In this document: in pieces, positions 40,224 to 51,300 of the stretch
How the letters are laid out: every line of letters starts with the position of its first letter
How positions within the stretch are numbered: position 1 is the stretch's first letter
NCBI GenBank assembly: GCA_945947575.1
Contig: CAMEYM010000002.1
Span: 108,175 to 172,174 of the forward strand
Source: Rhizobium sp. Q54
GTDB taxonomy: Bacteria > Pseudomonadota > Alphaproteobacteria > UBA2966 > CAIVPW01
Length of the DNA stretch: 64,000 nt
Direction: 5' to 3'
Notes under the pieces: generated by a model
Databases searched by the model: none
The model's input: the letters and a program-made list of their open reading frames with translations, nothing else
Told to the model about the DNA's origin: nothing
Made by a program: the position numbers and the translations under genes

Positions 40224-42998
40224 ATGACGCCCCGCGCGACGTATCGCCTGCAGCTGCATAAGCACTTCGGCTTCGCCGCAGCGGCCGCTTTGGCGCCGCA
40301 CCTGGCGCGGCTCGGCATCAGCCATGTGTACTGCTCGCCGTACCTGAAGGCGCGGCCCGGCAGCACCCACGGCTACGACATCGTCGATCACGCCGCGCTC
40401 AATCCGGAACTCGGCTCGGACGACGACTTCGCCACGATGTGCGCGACATTTCGCGCGCACGGACTCGGTCAGATTCTCGACTTCGTGCCGAATCACATGG
40501 GCGTCGGCGGCGCCGACAATCCGATTTGGCTGGAAGTGCTCGAGTGGGGCCGCGAGTCCGCCTACGCGGGCTGGTTCGACGTCGACTGGGAGCCGGACCG
40601 CCACTACCTGCACGACAAGCTGCTGACGCCGCTGCTCGGCGAGCAGTACGGCGTCGAGCTCGAGGCGGGCAAGCTCGTGCTGCGCTTCGACGACATCGCC
40701 GGAGCGTTCGCGGTGTGGGCGTACGACGCGCACAAGTTGCCGGTCTCGCCGTTCGACTACGCCACCATCCTCGGTGACCACGATCCGGCCCTCGAGCGTA
40801 TCGCCGACGCCTTCGCCGATCTGGCCGGGTGGCGACCGGAGGTCGTTCGCCGCGCCGACGAGCTGAAGCGCGAGCTTGCCGTACTTGTGCACCGGATTGA
40901 CGGCGCCCGCGCGGCGGTCGATGAAGCGGTCGCCGCGCTGAACGGCATTCCCGGCGAGCCCGACACATTCGACTCGCTCGACGCACTGATCGCGCGCCAG
41001 TGGTGGCGGGTCGCGTCGTTTCGCGCCGCCGCGGACGACATCAACTATCGGCGCTTCTTCAACATCAACGAGCTCGCCGGCCTGCGCATCGAGCTGCCGG
41101 CGGTGTTCGACCACGCCCATAAGAAGGTTTCGGCCTTGCTGGCGGACGGAACGCTCGACGGCCTGCGCATCGACCACATCGATGGCCTGCTCGATCCTAA
41201 GGCGTACCTCACGCGCCTGCGCGGCGTCGCGCCCGAACCGAGATACATCGTCGTCGAGAAGATTCTCGCCCCGCACGAGTCCCTGCGCGAGGACTGGCCG
41301 GTGGACGGCACCACCGGCTACGAGTTCACCAACCAGGTGCTCGGGGTGCTGATCGACCCGTCCAGCGAGGCGGCGTTCTCGCGCACCTACGCGTCGTTCA
41401 CCGGACTCAGCCAGGCGTTCGCGGACATCGTGCGCGCCAGCAAGATCCGCATCATGGAGCACGAGATGGCGAGCGAGCTCAACGTGCTCGCCCGCGACGT
41501 CGCACGCGTTGCGCGCCAGAACCGCCGCACCGGCGATTTCACCCGCCACCTGCTGCACCGCGCCCTCAAGGAAGTCGTGGCCTGCTTCCCGGTCTACCGC
41601 ACCTATCGCGATACCAACGGGCCGCCCACGGACGCGGACCGGCGCGACATCGACTGGGCGGTTGCGCAAGCGCGCCGCTACGAGGACGCCCTCGATCCGG
41701 CGCTGTTCGACTTTCTGCATCAGGCGCTGTCGGGCGAGTTAGTGGCGCGACCGCATAGCGGGTTCCGCCATCACAGCGTGCTGCGCCTCGCCATGCGCCT
41801 GCAGCAGTACTGCGGGCCGGTGATGGCCAAGGGTCTCGAGGACACCGCGTTCTACCGCTACAACCGCTTCGTCGCCCTGAACGAGGTCGGTGGCAACCCC
41901 GCGCAATTCGGCACCTCGATCGCCACCTTCCACAAAGCCAACCGCACGCGGGCCCAGCGCTGGCCGCGCTCGATGCTGACGACGGCGACCCACGACACCA
42001 AGCGCGGCGAAGACACGCGCGCGCGCCTTGCGGCGCTGTCCGAGTTTCCCGACGAGTGGCAACAGCAGGTAACGACGTGGAGCCGCATCCTGCGGGCGCG
42101 TCTCGGCGACGTCGAAGGCCGCGCGCCGCCGGCCCACAACGACGAGTACCTGCTCTATCAGCTGCTGGTCGGCACCTGGCCGGTGGAGATGCTGGACGGG
42201 GAGCCCCTGCCCTCGCGGGCACTGGTCGAATACGCCGAGCGCATCAAGGGCGCCATGATCAAGTCGGTGCGCGAAGCCAAGGTGCACAGCACGTGGGCGT
42301 TGCAGAACAACGCGTACGAGACGGCGATGACCAACTTCGTCGATAGCGCGCTCGACGCGACCCTGTCGGCCGCGTTCTTTGCCGCGTTCGTGCCGTTCGC
42401 GACGCGCATCGCCCGTCTCGGCGCCCACAACAGCCTGATCCAGACCGTGCTCAAGCTGACCTCGCCCGGAGTTCCGGACATCTACCAGGGCGGCGAGCTG
42501 TGGGACTTGAACCTGGTCGATCCCGACAACCGGCGGCCGGTCGCCTTCGACCGCCATGCCGCGTTGGCGCGCGAGGTCGTGGACGAGCTCGAGGAGGACC
42601 GGCCCGCAGCTATGCGCCGCTACCTGCAGGACTGGAAGGATGGTCGCGCCAAGCTCGCCTTACTGGTCACCCTGCTCGGGTTTCGCACCGAGCATGCCCA
42701 CCTGTTCGACGGCGCGGGCTACGAGGGCCTGGCGGTCGAGGGCACAAACGCCGACCAGGTGTGCGCCTTCGCGCGCACCAACTCGGCCAGCAGCCTGGTG
42801 ACCGCGGTAGCGCGTTTCCCGCGACGGCTGCAGGACCAGGGCCTGTCGGCCGACACCTGGGTGCGCGTGCCCGCCGACCCGCGCCGACGCATCTGGCGCG
42901 ATCTTCTGAGCGGCGCCGAATTCTGCCCGCGCGACGACGGCTTGCGCGCCGCTGAATTGTTCGCTGCACTGCCGGCCGCTGTCCTGGTATCCCAGTGA
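40224..42998 (+). CDS. treY: Malto-oligosyltrehalose synthase
   Basis: TPRATYRLQLHKHFGFAAAAALAPHLARLGISHVYCSPYLKARPGSTHGYD; GH13-like LRIDHIDGL. Confidence 0.96.
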   Translation: MTPRATYRLQLHKHFGFAAAAALAPHLARLGISHVYCSPYLKARPGSTHGYDIVDHAALNPELGSDDDFATMCATFRAHGLGQILDFVPNHMGVGGADNPIWLEVLEWGRESAYAGWFDVDWEPDRHYLHDKLLTPLLGEQYGVELEAGKLVLRFDDIAGAFAVWAYDAHKLPVSPFDYATILGDHDPALERIADAFADLAGWRPEVVRRADELKRELAVLVHRIDGARAAVDEAVAALNGIPGEPDTFDSLDALIARQWWRVASFRAAADDINYRRFFNINELAGLRIELPAVFDHAHKKVSALLADGTLDGLRIDHIDGLLDPKAYLTRLRGVAPEPRYIVVEKILAPHESLREDWPVDGTTGYEFTNQVLGVLIDPSSEAAFSRTYASFTGLSQAFADIVRASKIRIMEHEMASELNVLARDVARVARQNRRTGDFTRHLLHRALKEVVACFPVYRTYRDTNGPPTDADRRDIDWAVAQARRYEDALDPALFDFLHQALSGELVARPHSGFRHHSVLRLAMRLQQYCGPVMAKGLEDTAFYRYNRFVALNEVGGNPAQFGTSIATFHKANRTRAQRWPRSMLTTATHDTKRGEDTRARLAALSEFPDEWQQQVTTWSRILRARLGDVEGRAPPAHNDEYLLYQLLVGTWPVEMLDGEPLPSRALVEYAERIKGAMIKSVREAKVHSTWALQNNAYETAMTNFVDSALDATLSAAFFAAFVPFATRIARLGAHNSLIQTVLKLTSPGVPDIYQGGELWDLNLVDPDNRRPVAFDRHAALAREVVDELEEDRPAAMRRYLQDWKDGRAKLALLVTLLGFRTEHAHLFDGAGYEGLAVEGTNADQVCAFARTNSASSLVTAVARFPRRLQDQGLSADTWVRVPADPRRRIWRDLLSGAEFCPRDDGLRAAELFAALPAAVLVSQ

Positions 42999-44815
42999 AG
43001 ATGACGCCTGTGAGGGAATCGGTGCGTGCGCATCGCATGCCGTTCGGCGCGACCGTCGAGGACGGGCACGTGCGCTTCCGGCTGTGGGCGCCGGCGCTCG
43101 ATGCGCTGGCCATCGAGATTTCCGGCGTCGAGGGTCCGCTGCCGATGCAGCGCCTGGCCGATGGCTGGTTCGAGCTCGTCACCGACCGCGCACGGGCTGG
43201 CACGAACTATCGCTACCGCCTGCCCGACGGCCTGCGCGTGCCCGATCCCGCTTCCCGGCATCAGCCCGTCGATGTGCATGGGCCCAGCCAGGTGGTCGAC
43301 CCGAGCAAGTACCGCTGGCGCGACCACTACTGGCGCGGGCGGCCGTGGCACGAGGCGGTCGTCTATGAGCTGCATGTCGGCACATTCACGCCCGAAGGAA
43401 CGTTCGCGGCGATCATCGGCAAGCTCGACCACCTCGTCGCGCTGGGCGTCACCGCCATCGAGCTGATGCCTGTCGCCGAGTTCGCCGGAACGCGCAACTG
43501 GGGCTACGACGGCGTCCTGCCGTACGCGCCCGATCGCTCCTACGGGCAGCCGGACGACCTCAAGGACTTGGTGCAGGCGGCGCATGAGCGCGGCCTCATG
43601 GTGTTGCTCGACGTCGTCTACAACCACCTCGGCCCCGAGGGGAACTACCTGCACCGCTACGCGCCGCAGTTCTTCACCGAGCGCCATCACACGCCGTGGG
43701 GCGCCGCGATGAATTTCGACGGCAGCGACAGCGGCCCGGTGCGCGAGTTCTTTGCCCACAACGCGCTGTACTGGATCGAGGAGTTCCATCTCGACGACCT
43801 GCGCCTCGACGCCGTCCAAACGATCCTGGACGACTCGCCGCGCCACATCCTGGCCGAGATCGCCGAGCGCGTGCAAGCGGCGGTGCCGGAACGGACGGTT
43901 CACCTCGTCCTGGAGAACGGCGACAACGAGGCGGAATGGCTGGTGCGCTCCCGCACCGGGCATCCGCGCTGGTATGCGGCGCAGTGGAACGACGACGTGC
44001 ATCACACGCTGCACGTCGCGCTCACGGGCGAGCGCGGCGGCTACTACGCCGACTTCGGCGATACCACCAAGCTTGGCCGCTCGCTGGCCGAGGGCTTCGT
44101 TTTCCAGGGCGAGTTCGCCTCGTTCTGGAACGCGCGCCGTGGCGAGCCGTCGGCGCACCTGCCGCCGGGCGCCTTCGTTGCGTTCCTGCAGAACCACGAC
44201 CAGATCGGCAACCGCGCCTTCGGTGAGCGCATCCATCACATCGCCGCGCCGGAGGCGGTGCGCGCGGCGGCGGCGGTGTATCTGCTGCTGCCGCAGGTGC
44301 CGATGCTGTTCATGGGCGAAGAGTGGGCGGCACCGCAGCCGTTCCTGTTCTTCGCCGACTTCGCCGGCGACCTTGCCGAGGCGGTGCGCAATGGACGGCG
44401 CAACGAGTTCGCGCGCTTCGAGGAATTCGCCGACCCCGCCCGGCGCGCGCGCATTCCCGATCCGCTCGCCGAGCAGACCTACCTGCAGAGCAAGCTCGAC
44501 TGGGATGACCGCACCAAGACTCCCAACGACGCGTGGCTCGACTGGTACCGGCGCATCCTATTGGTGCGCGAGGTCAACCTGGTGCCGTTGCTGCCGCGCA
44601 TCAAGCAGGGAGGCGCTTTCGAGGTGAGCGGCGACGGCATCGTCCACGTGTGGTGGCGGTTCGGCGGCGGCACGCTCGACCTCGCCGCCAATCTGTCCGC
44701 CGAGGCGCGGCAAGGATTCCCGCCGCCGCGCGGCCAGGTGCTGTGGACGGAAGGCGAGATCAGCCCAACACAGGTCTCCGGCCCGTGGGCCGTGCGCTGG
44801 TCAATCGACGCCTAG
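42995..44815 (+). CDS. treZ: Malto-oligosyltrehalose trehalohydrolase
   Basis: VYELHVGTFTPEGTFAAI, LRLDAVQTI, LVLENGDNEA, FLQNHDQIGNRAFGER; ATGA overlap with treY. Confidence 0.96.
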   Translation: MKMTPVRESVRAHRMPFGATVEDGHVRFRLWAPALDALAIEISGVEGPLPMQRLADGWFELVTDRARAGTNYRYRLPDGLRVPDPASRHQPVDVHGPSQVVDPSKYRWRDHYWRGRPWHEAVVYELHVGTFTPEGTFAAIIGKLDHLVALGVTAIELMPVAEFAGTRNWGYDGVLPYAPDRSYGQPDDLKDLVQAAHERGLMVLLDVVYNHLGPEGNYLHRYAPQFFTERHHTPWGAAMNFDGSDSGPVREFFAHNALYWIEEFHLDDLRLDAVQTILDDSPRHILAEIAERVQAAVPERTVHLVLENGDNEAEWLVRSRTGHPRWYAAQWNDDVHHTLHVALTGERGGYYADFGDTTKLGRSLAEGFVFQGEFASFWNARRGEPSAHLPPGAFVAFLQNHDQIGNRAFGERIHHIAAPEAVRAAAAVYLLLPQVPMLFMGEEWAAPQPFLFFADFAGDLAEAVRNGRRNEFARFEEFADPARRARIPDPLAEQTYLQSKLDWDDRTKTPNDAWLDWYRRILLVREVNLVPLLPRIKQGGAFEVSGDGIVHVWWRFGGGTLDLAANLSAEARQGFPPPRGQVLWTEGEISPTQVSGPWAVRWSIDA

Positions 44816-44821
44816 CGCGGC

Positions 44822-45175
44822 CTAGTGGCCGCCGGCGCTCGGGTGCTGGAACATCTCCTCGCGCATGCCGGAGTCGTATTCGAGTCCTGCCTGCGTCAGG
44901 CTGATCGAGTACGGAAATTCGGAGACGGCGAGGCCCTTGCGCTCGAGCGCCTTCCATACCGCCTCGTTGGTGAGGCCGGTCGCGTCCTTGGACATGACGA
45001 CCGACTCGCCGACGTGGAAGTGGTTGCCGTGGATCACCGGGAACCGGACGACCTTGACGGCGCCGGTCAGCGCGTCCTTCTGAATGCAGTCCGGATCGCG
45101 GGCAAGCTCCTGCAGGAGCGCGAGCGTCTTGCGCTGGAGCGGGTTCAGGCCGAGGGGATTGCTCTTGGGCGGCAC
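44822..45175 (-). CDS. Conserved hypothetical protein
   Basis: 117-aa ORF MPPKSNPLGLNPLQRKTLALLQELARDPD... Confidence 0.7.
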   Translation of the reverse strand: MPPKSNPLGLNPLQRKTLALLQELARDPDCIQKDALTGAVKVVRFPVIHGNHFHVGESVVMSKDATGLTNEAVWKALERKGLAVSEFPYSISLTQAGLEYDSGMREEMFQHPSAGGH

Positions 45176-45184
45176 TGACGGATC

Positions 45185-45538
45185 CTACTTCTTAGCGCCG
45201 GAAAGCTCGATGTAGCCGCGCTCGAGGGCGTGGCGCAGAGCCGAGAATCCGTGCAGCGCCTCCTCGTAGGCCTCGCGCATCTGGCGCAGATCGAGGATGG
45301 CGGTCGGATCGAGTGCGCGGTCGCCGCTTTCTGCCGACAGCTTCAGCACTTCCTTGAGGTAGCGGGCACGCAGGCGCGACACGGTGATGGCGACACGCAG
45401 CACGTGTTCTTTGCTGATGCCGCCCGTGGCCGCGGCGATAGCAGTGCGATTCGATTCGCGAATCGCCTGCTCGAACTCCTGGAACATTCGGCGTCGAGTG
45501 CGGTCGTCCTCGAAGCCTTCGATTTCGTGTTCCGGCAT
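45185..45538 (-). CDS. Conserved hypothetical protein
   Basis: MPEHEIEGFEDDRTRRRMFQEFEQAIRESNRTAIAAATGGISKEHVLRVA... Confidence 0.7.
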   Translation of the reverse strand: MPEHEIEGFEDDRTRRRMFQEFEQAIRESNRTAIAAATGGISKEHVLRVAITVSRLRARYLKEVLKLSAESGDRALDPTAILDLRQMREAYEEALHGFSALRHALERGYIELSGAKK

Positions 45539-45679
45539 GCGTCCCCCGCAGGTTGCGACGGCGTAGGCGTCCGCGTCGGGGATAGGCGAAAAAGCGTGCC
45601 AACGCAAGCGATTGAACCGCCGGGGCCATCCGCCTACATCAAGAACAGCGGCCACGTCTGCGGCCCAGGGGGGATCGTC

Positions 45680-46519
45680 ATGCGCACGCTCGTCTTGTTA
45701 TTCCTGGCGGCAATCGGAGCTGCGCTGCCGGCTGCGGCCCAGACGCCCGCCGAGCCAATCCGCCTAACGCGCATCACGCACATCTATGGGATCTTCCCGC
45801 ACCCGCAGGACGCCGAGCGGGTCATCATCGCCACCGATCGCGGCATCTATGCCGCCGGGCCGGACGGCAATGCCCTGCAGATCTCGACCGACATCGAGGC
45901 GCGCCAGGCGTTCGGCGTCACGCGGGAGGGAAACTTCCTGGCGACCGGAGCGGCCGGTGAAGGCGCGGTGATTTCGCGCAACTTCGGCCAAACATGGGTG
46001 CGCCTGAGTCAGGGCACGCAACCGGGCCCGTTCCTGGTGATCGAGCCGTCGTTGGTGGACGCCCGACTCGTGTACGCCGCGACAGCCAGCATGCTGTACC
46101 GCAGCGACGACGGCGGGCTGACGTGGATCGAGCTTGGTCCCGCCCCCGCCCCGGTCGTCGATATGGCCGGCGCCAGCACGCGCGACGTTGTCTACCTCGC
46201 CACCGCGCGCGGTCTGTATCGCAGTGCGGACGGCGGCCGCACCTGGGCGCTGCTCGCCGCCGAAGGCAGCAATCGGGCGACAAGCGCAGTCGCCACCATG
46301 CCCGACGGCTTCACCTACGCCTTCGTCACGGGGGTGGGCTTGGTGGCCATCAATGCCAACGGCGTCGGTTGGGCGGTGGGTGCGCCGGCGGCCCACTTCG
46401 ATGGAGCCCTGCTGCACTTCACGGCGCGCCAGTCGGGCCGGGCGTATGCGGTGACCCAGTTCATGAAGATCCTCGTGAGCGAAGACCGCGGCCGGACCTG
46501 GGCGCCGTTCAATCGTTAA
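45680..46519 (+). CDS. Secreted BNR/sialidase-like beta-propeller protein
   Basis: Signal peptide; repeated S.DGG.TW motifs (YRSDDGGLTWIEL, YRSADGGRTWALL, SEDRGRTWAPF). Confidence 0.85.
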   Translation: MRTLVLLFLAAIGAALPAAAQTPAEPIRLTRITHIYGIFPHPQDAERVIIATDRGIYAAGPDGNALQISTDIEARQAFGVTREGNFLATGAAGEGAVISRNFGQTWVRLSQGTQPGPFLVIEPSLVDARLVYAATASMLYRSDDGGLTWIELGPAPAPVVDMAGASTRDVVYLATARGLYRSADGGRTWALLAAEGSNRATSAVATMPDGFTYAFVTGVGLVAINANGVGWAVGAPAAHFDGALLHFTARQSGRAYAVTQFMKILVSEDRGRTWAPFNR

Positions 46520-46578
46520 CTCTGGTCCCAACCCTGCGACAGGGCGCCGCAGGCCCATTTTTGACCAGCGGGGGTGGC

Positions 46579-46600
46579 CCGGGGCCTTGAAGGGCCCCGG
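46579..46600. terminator. GC-rich hairpin between BNR gene and PadR gene
   Basis: Perfect CCGGGGCC-TTGAAG-GGCCCCGG stem; no T-tract on the plus strand. Confidence 0.4.
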
Positions 46601-46680
46601 CACCTGCATATATAGCAGCGCGATACATGCCATCGGGGTGGGCCTGTCGGGAGGCCGAGCCCCTGTCGTTGGGGACCTCC

Positions 46681-47256
46681 GTGAACGTCGCCACCCTCTG
46701 CTTAGGGATTCTCGCCCTTGGCGATGCCACGGGCTATGAGATCAAGAAGCGCTTCGATGGGCCGCTCAAGCGGATCCAGCAGCCGAGCTTCGGGTCGATC
46801 TACCCTGCGCTAAGCCAGCTGACCAAGGACGGGCTGGTGTCGTGCACGGTGCACGCACAAGAAAAGAAGCCCGAAAAAAAGGTCTACCGCATCACGCCGG
46901 CCGGGCGCGCGCACCTGAAGACCGTGTTGCAGGAGTCACTGCCCGCGCCGGACCGCATCCATTCCGACTTCCTGGCCACCATGCTGTTCTCGGACATGCT
47001 GTCGCCGACGTTCGTAGCGGCGGCGATCGAGGATCGCATCGCGTTCTATCGCGACCTGCTGAGCCACCTCGAGTGCGACCACCCAAGTGCCGTGAACCAA
47101 AGTGGGCGCGACTTCGTACACGGATATGCAGTGGCCGTGTGTCGCGCCGCTATTGCGTATCTGGAATCGCACTCTTTGCCCGCCGGCATGGCCACCACCA
47201 CCGCCTCCGCCCCGCGCAGCGAGCGCGCGGATCAGCCCAAGGAATCCAGGCTATGA
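46681..47256 (+). CDS. PadR family transcriptional regulator
   Basis: LCLGILALGDATGYEIKKRFDGPLKRIQQPSFGSIYPALSQLTKDGLVS. Confidence 0.92.
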   Translation: MNVATLCLGILALGDATGYEIKKRFDGPLKRIQQPSFGSIYPALSQLTKDGLVSCTVHAQEKKPEKKVYRITPAGRAHLKTVLQESLPAPDRIHSDFLATMLFSDMLSPTFVAAAIEDRIAFYRDLLSHLECDHPSAVNQSGRDFVHGYAVAVCRAAIAYLESHSLPAGMATTTASAPRSERADQPKESRL

Positions 47257-48395
47257 AGGTTTCGTACGTTGTCGCCGCGGTCGTCGCCGTCGGCGTGTCC
47301 GCCTGGATCCTGACGGGCGAGTGGGGCCAGGAGCAGCTCGCCCGTTTCAGCGGCGAGCCCGCTCCCGCCGAGACTGTCGCCCCGGCGCCCGGACCGACAA
47401 CCATCGCCCAGGCCCAGGCGCGCGAGCCGACCACGATGTCGGTGCGCGTCCAGACCGTCGCGGCCACGACCCGCACGCGCGAAGTAACGGTGCGCGCCCA
47501 TACCGAAGCCAGCCGCACGGTGACCGTGCGCAGCGAGATTCCGGGCAGCATCGCGGAGTTGCGTGTCAACAAGGGCGACCGCGTCAACGTGGGCCAGGTT
47601 ATCGCCCGCCTCGACCTTGGCGACCGCGCCGCCCGCCTCACCGAGGCACAGGCCAACGCCGCCAACCGCCAGCTCGAATACAACATCGCGAAGGCGCTGA
47701 CCGATCAGGGCAATCAGGCCCTGACGCGCCTGGTGGCGGCGCAAGCCGCCCTGGAGACCGCCAACGCCGCGCTCGCCCGCGTGCAGCTGGAGATCGACAA
47801 GACCGAGATCCGCGCACCCTTCATGGGCGTCGTCGAGGATCGCCAGGCACAAATGGGCGACTTCCTCAACGCCGGCGCGGCCGTAGCCATGGTCGTGGAC
47901 GATGACCCTTTCCTGGTGGTGGGTGCCGTTTCCGAGAATGAGGTCAATCTCATCAAGGTGGGCACACGCGGCGCAGCGACGCTCATCGACGGGCGCCGCG
48001 TCGAGGGCACGATCCGCTTCCTCGCGACCGTCGCCGACCCGGCGACGCGCACCTATCGCGTCGAGATGACGGTCGCCAATCCGCAACACAACATCCGCGC
48101 CGGCATGACGACGACCATGATAATCCCGGTCGGCACCACCGCCGCGCATCTGGTCCCGGCGAGCGCGCTCGTGCTCGACGAAGGCGGCCAAGTCGGAATC
48201 AAGTCGGTCACCAACGAGGGGCGCGTCGCCTTCCTTCCGGCGCGCGTGCTGACCTCGGAGCCCGGCGGCGTGTGGCTCGACGGACTGCCGCAGACCGTCT
48301 CCGTCATCACCGTCGGACAGCAATTCGTGCGCGCGGGTGACGCCGTGCGCGCGGTCGAGGAACGCCAAGGGACTGCCACGGGAGCCGCTCCATGA
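47253..48395 (+). CDS. RND efflux periplasmic adaptor (MFP) subunit
   Basis: VRSEIPGSIAELRVNKGDRVNVGQVIARLD; IDKTEIRAPFMGVVEDR; overlaps the PadR stop. Confidence 0.94.
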   Translation: MKVSYVVAAVVAVGVSAWILTGEWGQEQLARFSGEPAPAETVAPAPGPTTIAQAQAREPTTMSVRVQTVAATTRTREVTVRAHTEASRTVTVRSEIPGSIAELRVNKGDRVNVGQVIARLDLGDRAARLTEAQANAANRQLEYNIAKALTDQGNQALTRLVAAQAALETANAALARVQLEIDKTEIRAPFMGVVEDRQAQMGDFLNAGAAVAMVVDDDPFLVVGAVSENEVNLIKVGTRGAATLIDGRRVEGTIRFLATVADPATRTYRVEMTVANPQHNIRAGMTTTMIIPVGTTAAHLVPASALVLDEGGQVGIKSVTNEGRVAFLPARVLTSEPGGVWLDGLPQTVSVITVGQQFVRAGDAVRAVEERQGTATGAAP

Positions 48396-51300
48396 TGCAC
48401 GGAATCATCTTCGCGGCGATCGACCGCGCCCGCGCTGTCTTCCTGGTCCTGCTGCTGCTGCTGCTGATCGGCGGCATCGGCTATTTCTCCATTCCGAAGG
48501 AAGCCCAGCCCGACATCGACATCCCGATCATGCTCGTCAACGTGAGCCACCCGGGCATCTCGCCTGAGGATGCCGAGAAGCTCCTGTTGCCACCGCTCGA
48601 GAAGCGCCTCGCCACCGTCGAGGGCATGAAGAAGATCACATCGATCGCTGGTGAAGGCTTTGCCCACCTGACGCTCGAGTTCGACGCCGGCTTCGACGCC
48701 GACGAAGCGATTCTCGACGTGCGCAATCAGATCGACATCGCCAAGCGCGACCTGCCCGCCGACGCCAACGACCCGACCGTCACCGAGATCAACGTCGGCC
48801 TGTTCCCGGTGGTCGTCGTGGCGCTGTACGGCGACGTACCGGAAATGACCCTGGTCGCCGTCGCCAAGCGCCTGAAGGACGAGATCGAGCGCCTGCCGCA
48901 GGTGCTTGAAGTGAACATCGCCGGCGACCGCGAGGAGCAAGTCGAAATCGTCGCGCACCCCGGGCTGATGCAGAGCTACAACGTCTCGCCGACGGCGGTA
49001 CTGGCCACCGTGGCGCAGAACAACCGCGTCATCGCGGCGGGTGCCGTGCAGGACGAGACAGGGCGTTTCCCCGTGACCGTGCCGGGCCTGATCCGCAACG
49101 CCCAGGAGTTGTTCGGCCTGCCGGTGAAGGTCAACAACGACATCGTGGTGACGCTCGGCGACGTCACGACCGTGCGGCGCACGTTCAAGGACCGCTCGTC
49201 CTACGCGCGCTTCAACGGCCAGCCGGCGGTCATGGTGCAGGTCACCAAGCGTCTCGGCGAGAACATCATCGAGACCGTGGACGGCACCAAGGCCATCCTC
49301 GACATCGCGCAAGGCCTCGACATCTGGCCGGCCGGCGTCAACGCCCAGCTCATCCAGGATCAGTCCAAGCAGACACGCGACCTGCTCGGCGAGTTCCAGA
49401 ACCACGTCATGATCGCCGTGGTGCTGGTGATGATCGTCATCATCGCCGCGCTCGGCGTCCGCACGGCTGCCCTCGTCGGTATCGCCATCCCGGGCTCGTT
49501 CCTGTTCGCCACCCTGGTCCTGCAGTCGATGGACCTGACGCTCAACTTCGTCGTGCTGTTCTCGCTCATCCTGGCCGCGAGCCGCGTCATCGACGGCTCG
49601 ATCGTGGTGACCGAGTACGCCGACCGCAAGATGGCGGAAGGCCTGAGCCCACGCGAAGCCTATGGCATCGCCGCGACGCGCATGTCGTGGCCGATCATCA
49701 CGTCCTACGCGGCGACCATCGCGGCGTTCAGCCCGCTGCTGTTCTGGCCGGGCCTCGTCGGCGAATTCATGAAGTTCCTGCCGATCGTCATGATCGCGAC
49801 GCTGGTCGGCTCGCTCGTCATGGCGATGATCTTCGTCCCAGCGCTCGGCTCGTGGTTCGGCCGTCCCGCGGCCGGCAGCGAACACGAGCTCAAGGCGCTC
49901 GCGGCCGCCGAGTCCGGCGACCTCAAGGACGTCAAAGGCCTCGCCGGCGCCTATGCGCGGATGATGACGGTCATCCTGAAGTTCCCTTCTGCGGTTCTGG
50001 TCGGCGCCGTCGTGCTGATGGTCGGGGTGTTCTACGCCTACGGCAAGGCCGGGCACGGCATCGAGTTCTTCCCCACCGTGGAGAGCGAGAGTGCCGCGGT
50101 GATGGTGCAGGCGCGCGGCAACCTGTCGATCGAGGAGAAGGATCGTCTGGTACGCGAGGTCGAGAACATCGTCCTCAATACCGACGGCATCGAGACCGTC
50201 TTCACCAACGTCGGTGGCGGCGGCAACGGGGCTGAAGAGGCCCTCGGCGGTGGCGGCGGCGGCGCGGACACCATCGGCACCATCCGCGTCGACTTCGTGC
50301 GCTGGGATCAGCGCCGCAAGGCGCGCGAGATCCTCGAAGGCATCGTCGCCGAGGCAAGCAAGATCGCCGGCATCAACGTGCGCTTCTCGGAGGCCGGCTT
50401 CGGCCCTCCGACCGGCACGCCCGTGGCGATGGACATCACCTCCGCCGACCCGACCCTGATCGCACCCGCCGTAGCAACGGTGCGACGCAAGCTCGAGTCC
50501 ATGCCGGGTCTCATCAACATCGAGGATACGCGGCCGATCCCGGGCATCGAGTGGCAGGTGACGGTCGATCGCACCCAGGCGGGTGTGTTCGGCGCCGACA
50601 TCACCACCATCGGCAATATGGTGCGGCTGGTGACCACCGGCATCAAGGTGAGCTCCTACCGTCCGGCCGACACCGACGACGAGATCGACATCGTCGTCCG
50701 CTATCCACCGGAGTACCGCACCCTGGAGCAGCTGGACGAGCTCAAGATCAACACGCCGAAGGGCGTGGTGCCGGTCTCCAGCTTCGTGAAGCGCGAGCCT
50801 GCCCCGCAGGTCAGCACCATCACGCGGATCGACGCGCAGCGTGTGCTGTCCGTGCGCGCGGGCGTCGAAGCGGGTGTGCTGCCGGCCAACGTGGTGACCG
50901 AGCTGAAAGCATGGCTCGCCGAGGGCGGCCTGCCACCCGGCGTGGCCGTGAAGTTCGGCGGCGAGGACGTGGAGCTGCAGGAAAGCCAGGCGTTTCTGAC
51001 GAACGCGTTCATCGTGGCGATGTTCCTCATCGCCATGACGATGCTCATCCAGTTCAACAGCTTCTATCAGACGTTCATCGTGCTCTCCGCGGTGGTCATG
51101 TCGACCATCGGCGTGCTGCTCGGCCTGCTCATCGCCGGTCAGCCGTTCGGCATCGTCATGTCGGGCATCGGCGTCATCGCGCTGGCGGGCGTGGTCGTGG
51201 ACAACAACATCGTGCTGATCCAGACCTACAACTACCTGCGCGAGAGGTATGAGCCGATCGAAGCGATCATCCGCACCGGCGCCATGCGCTTGCGCCCCGT

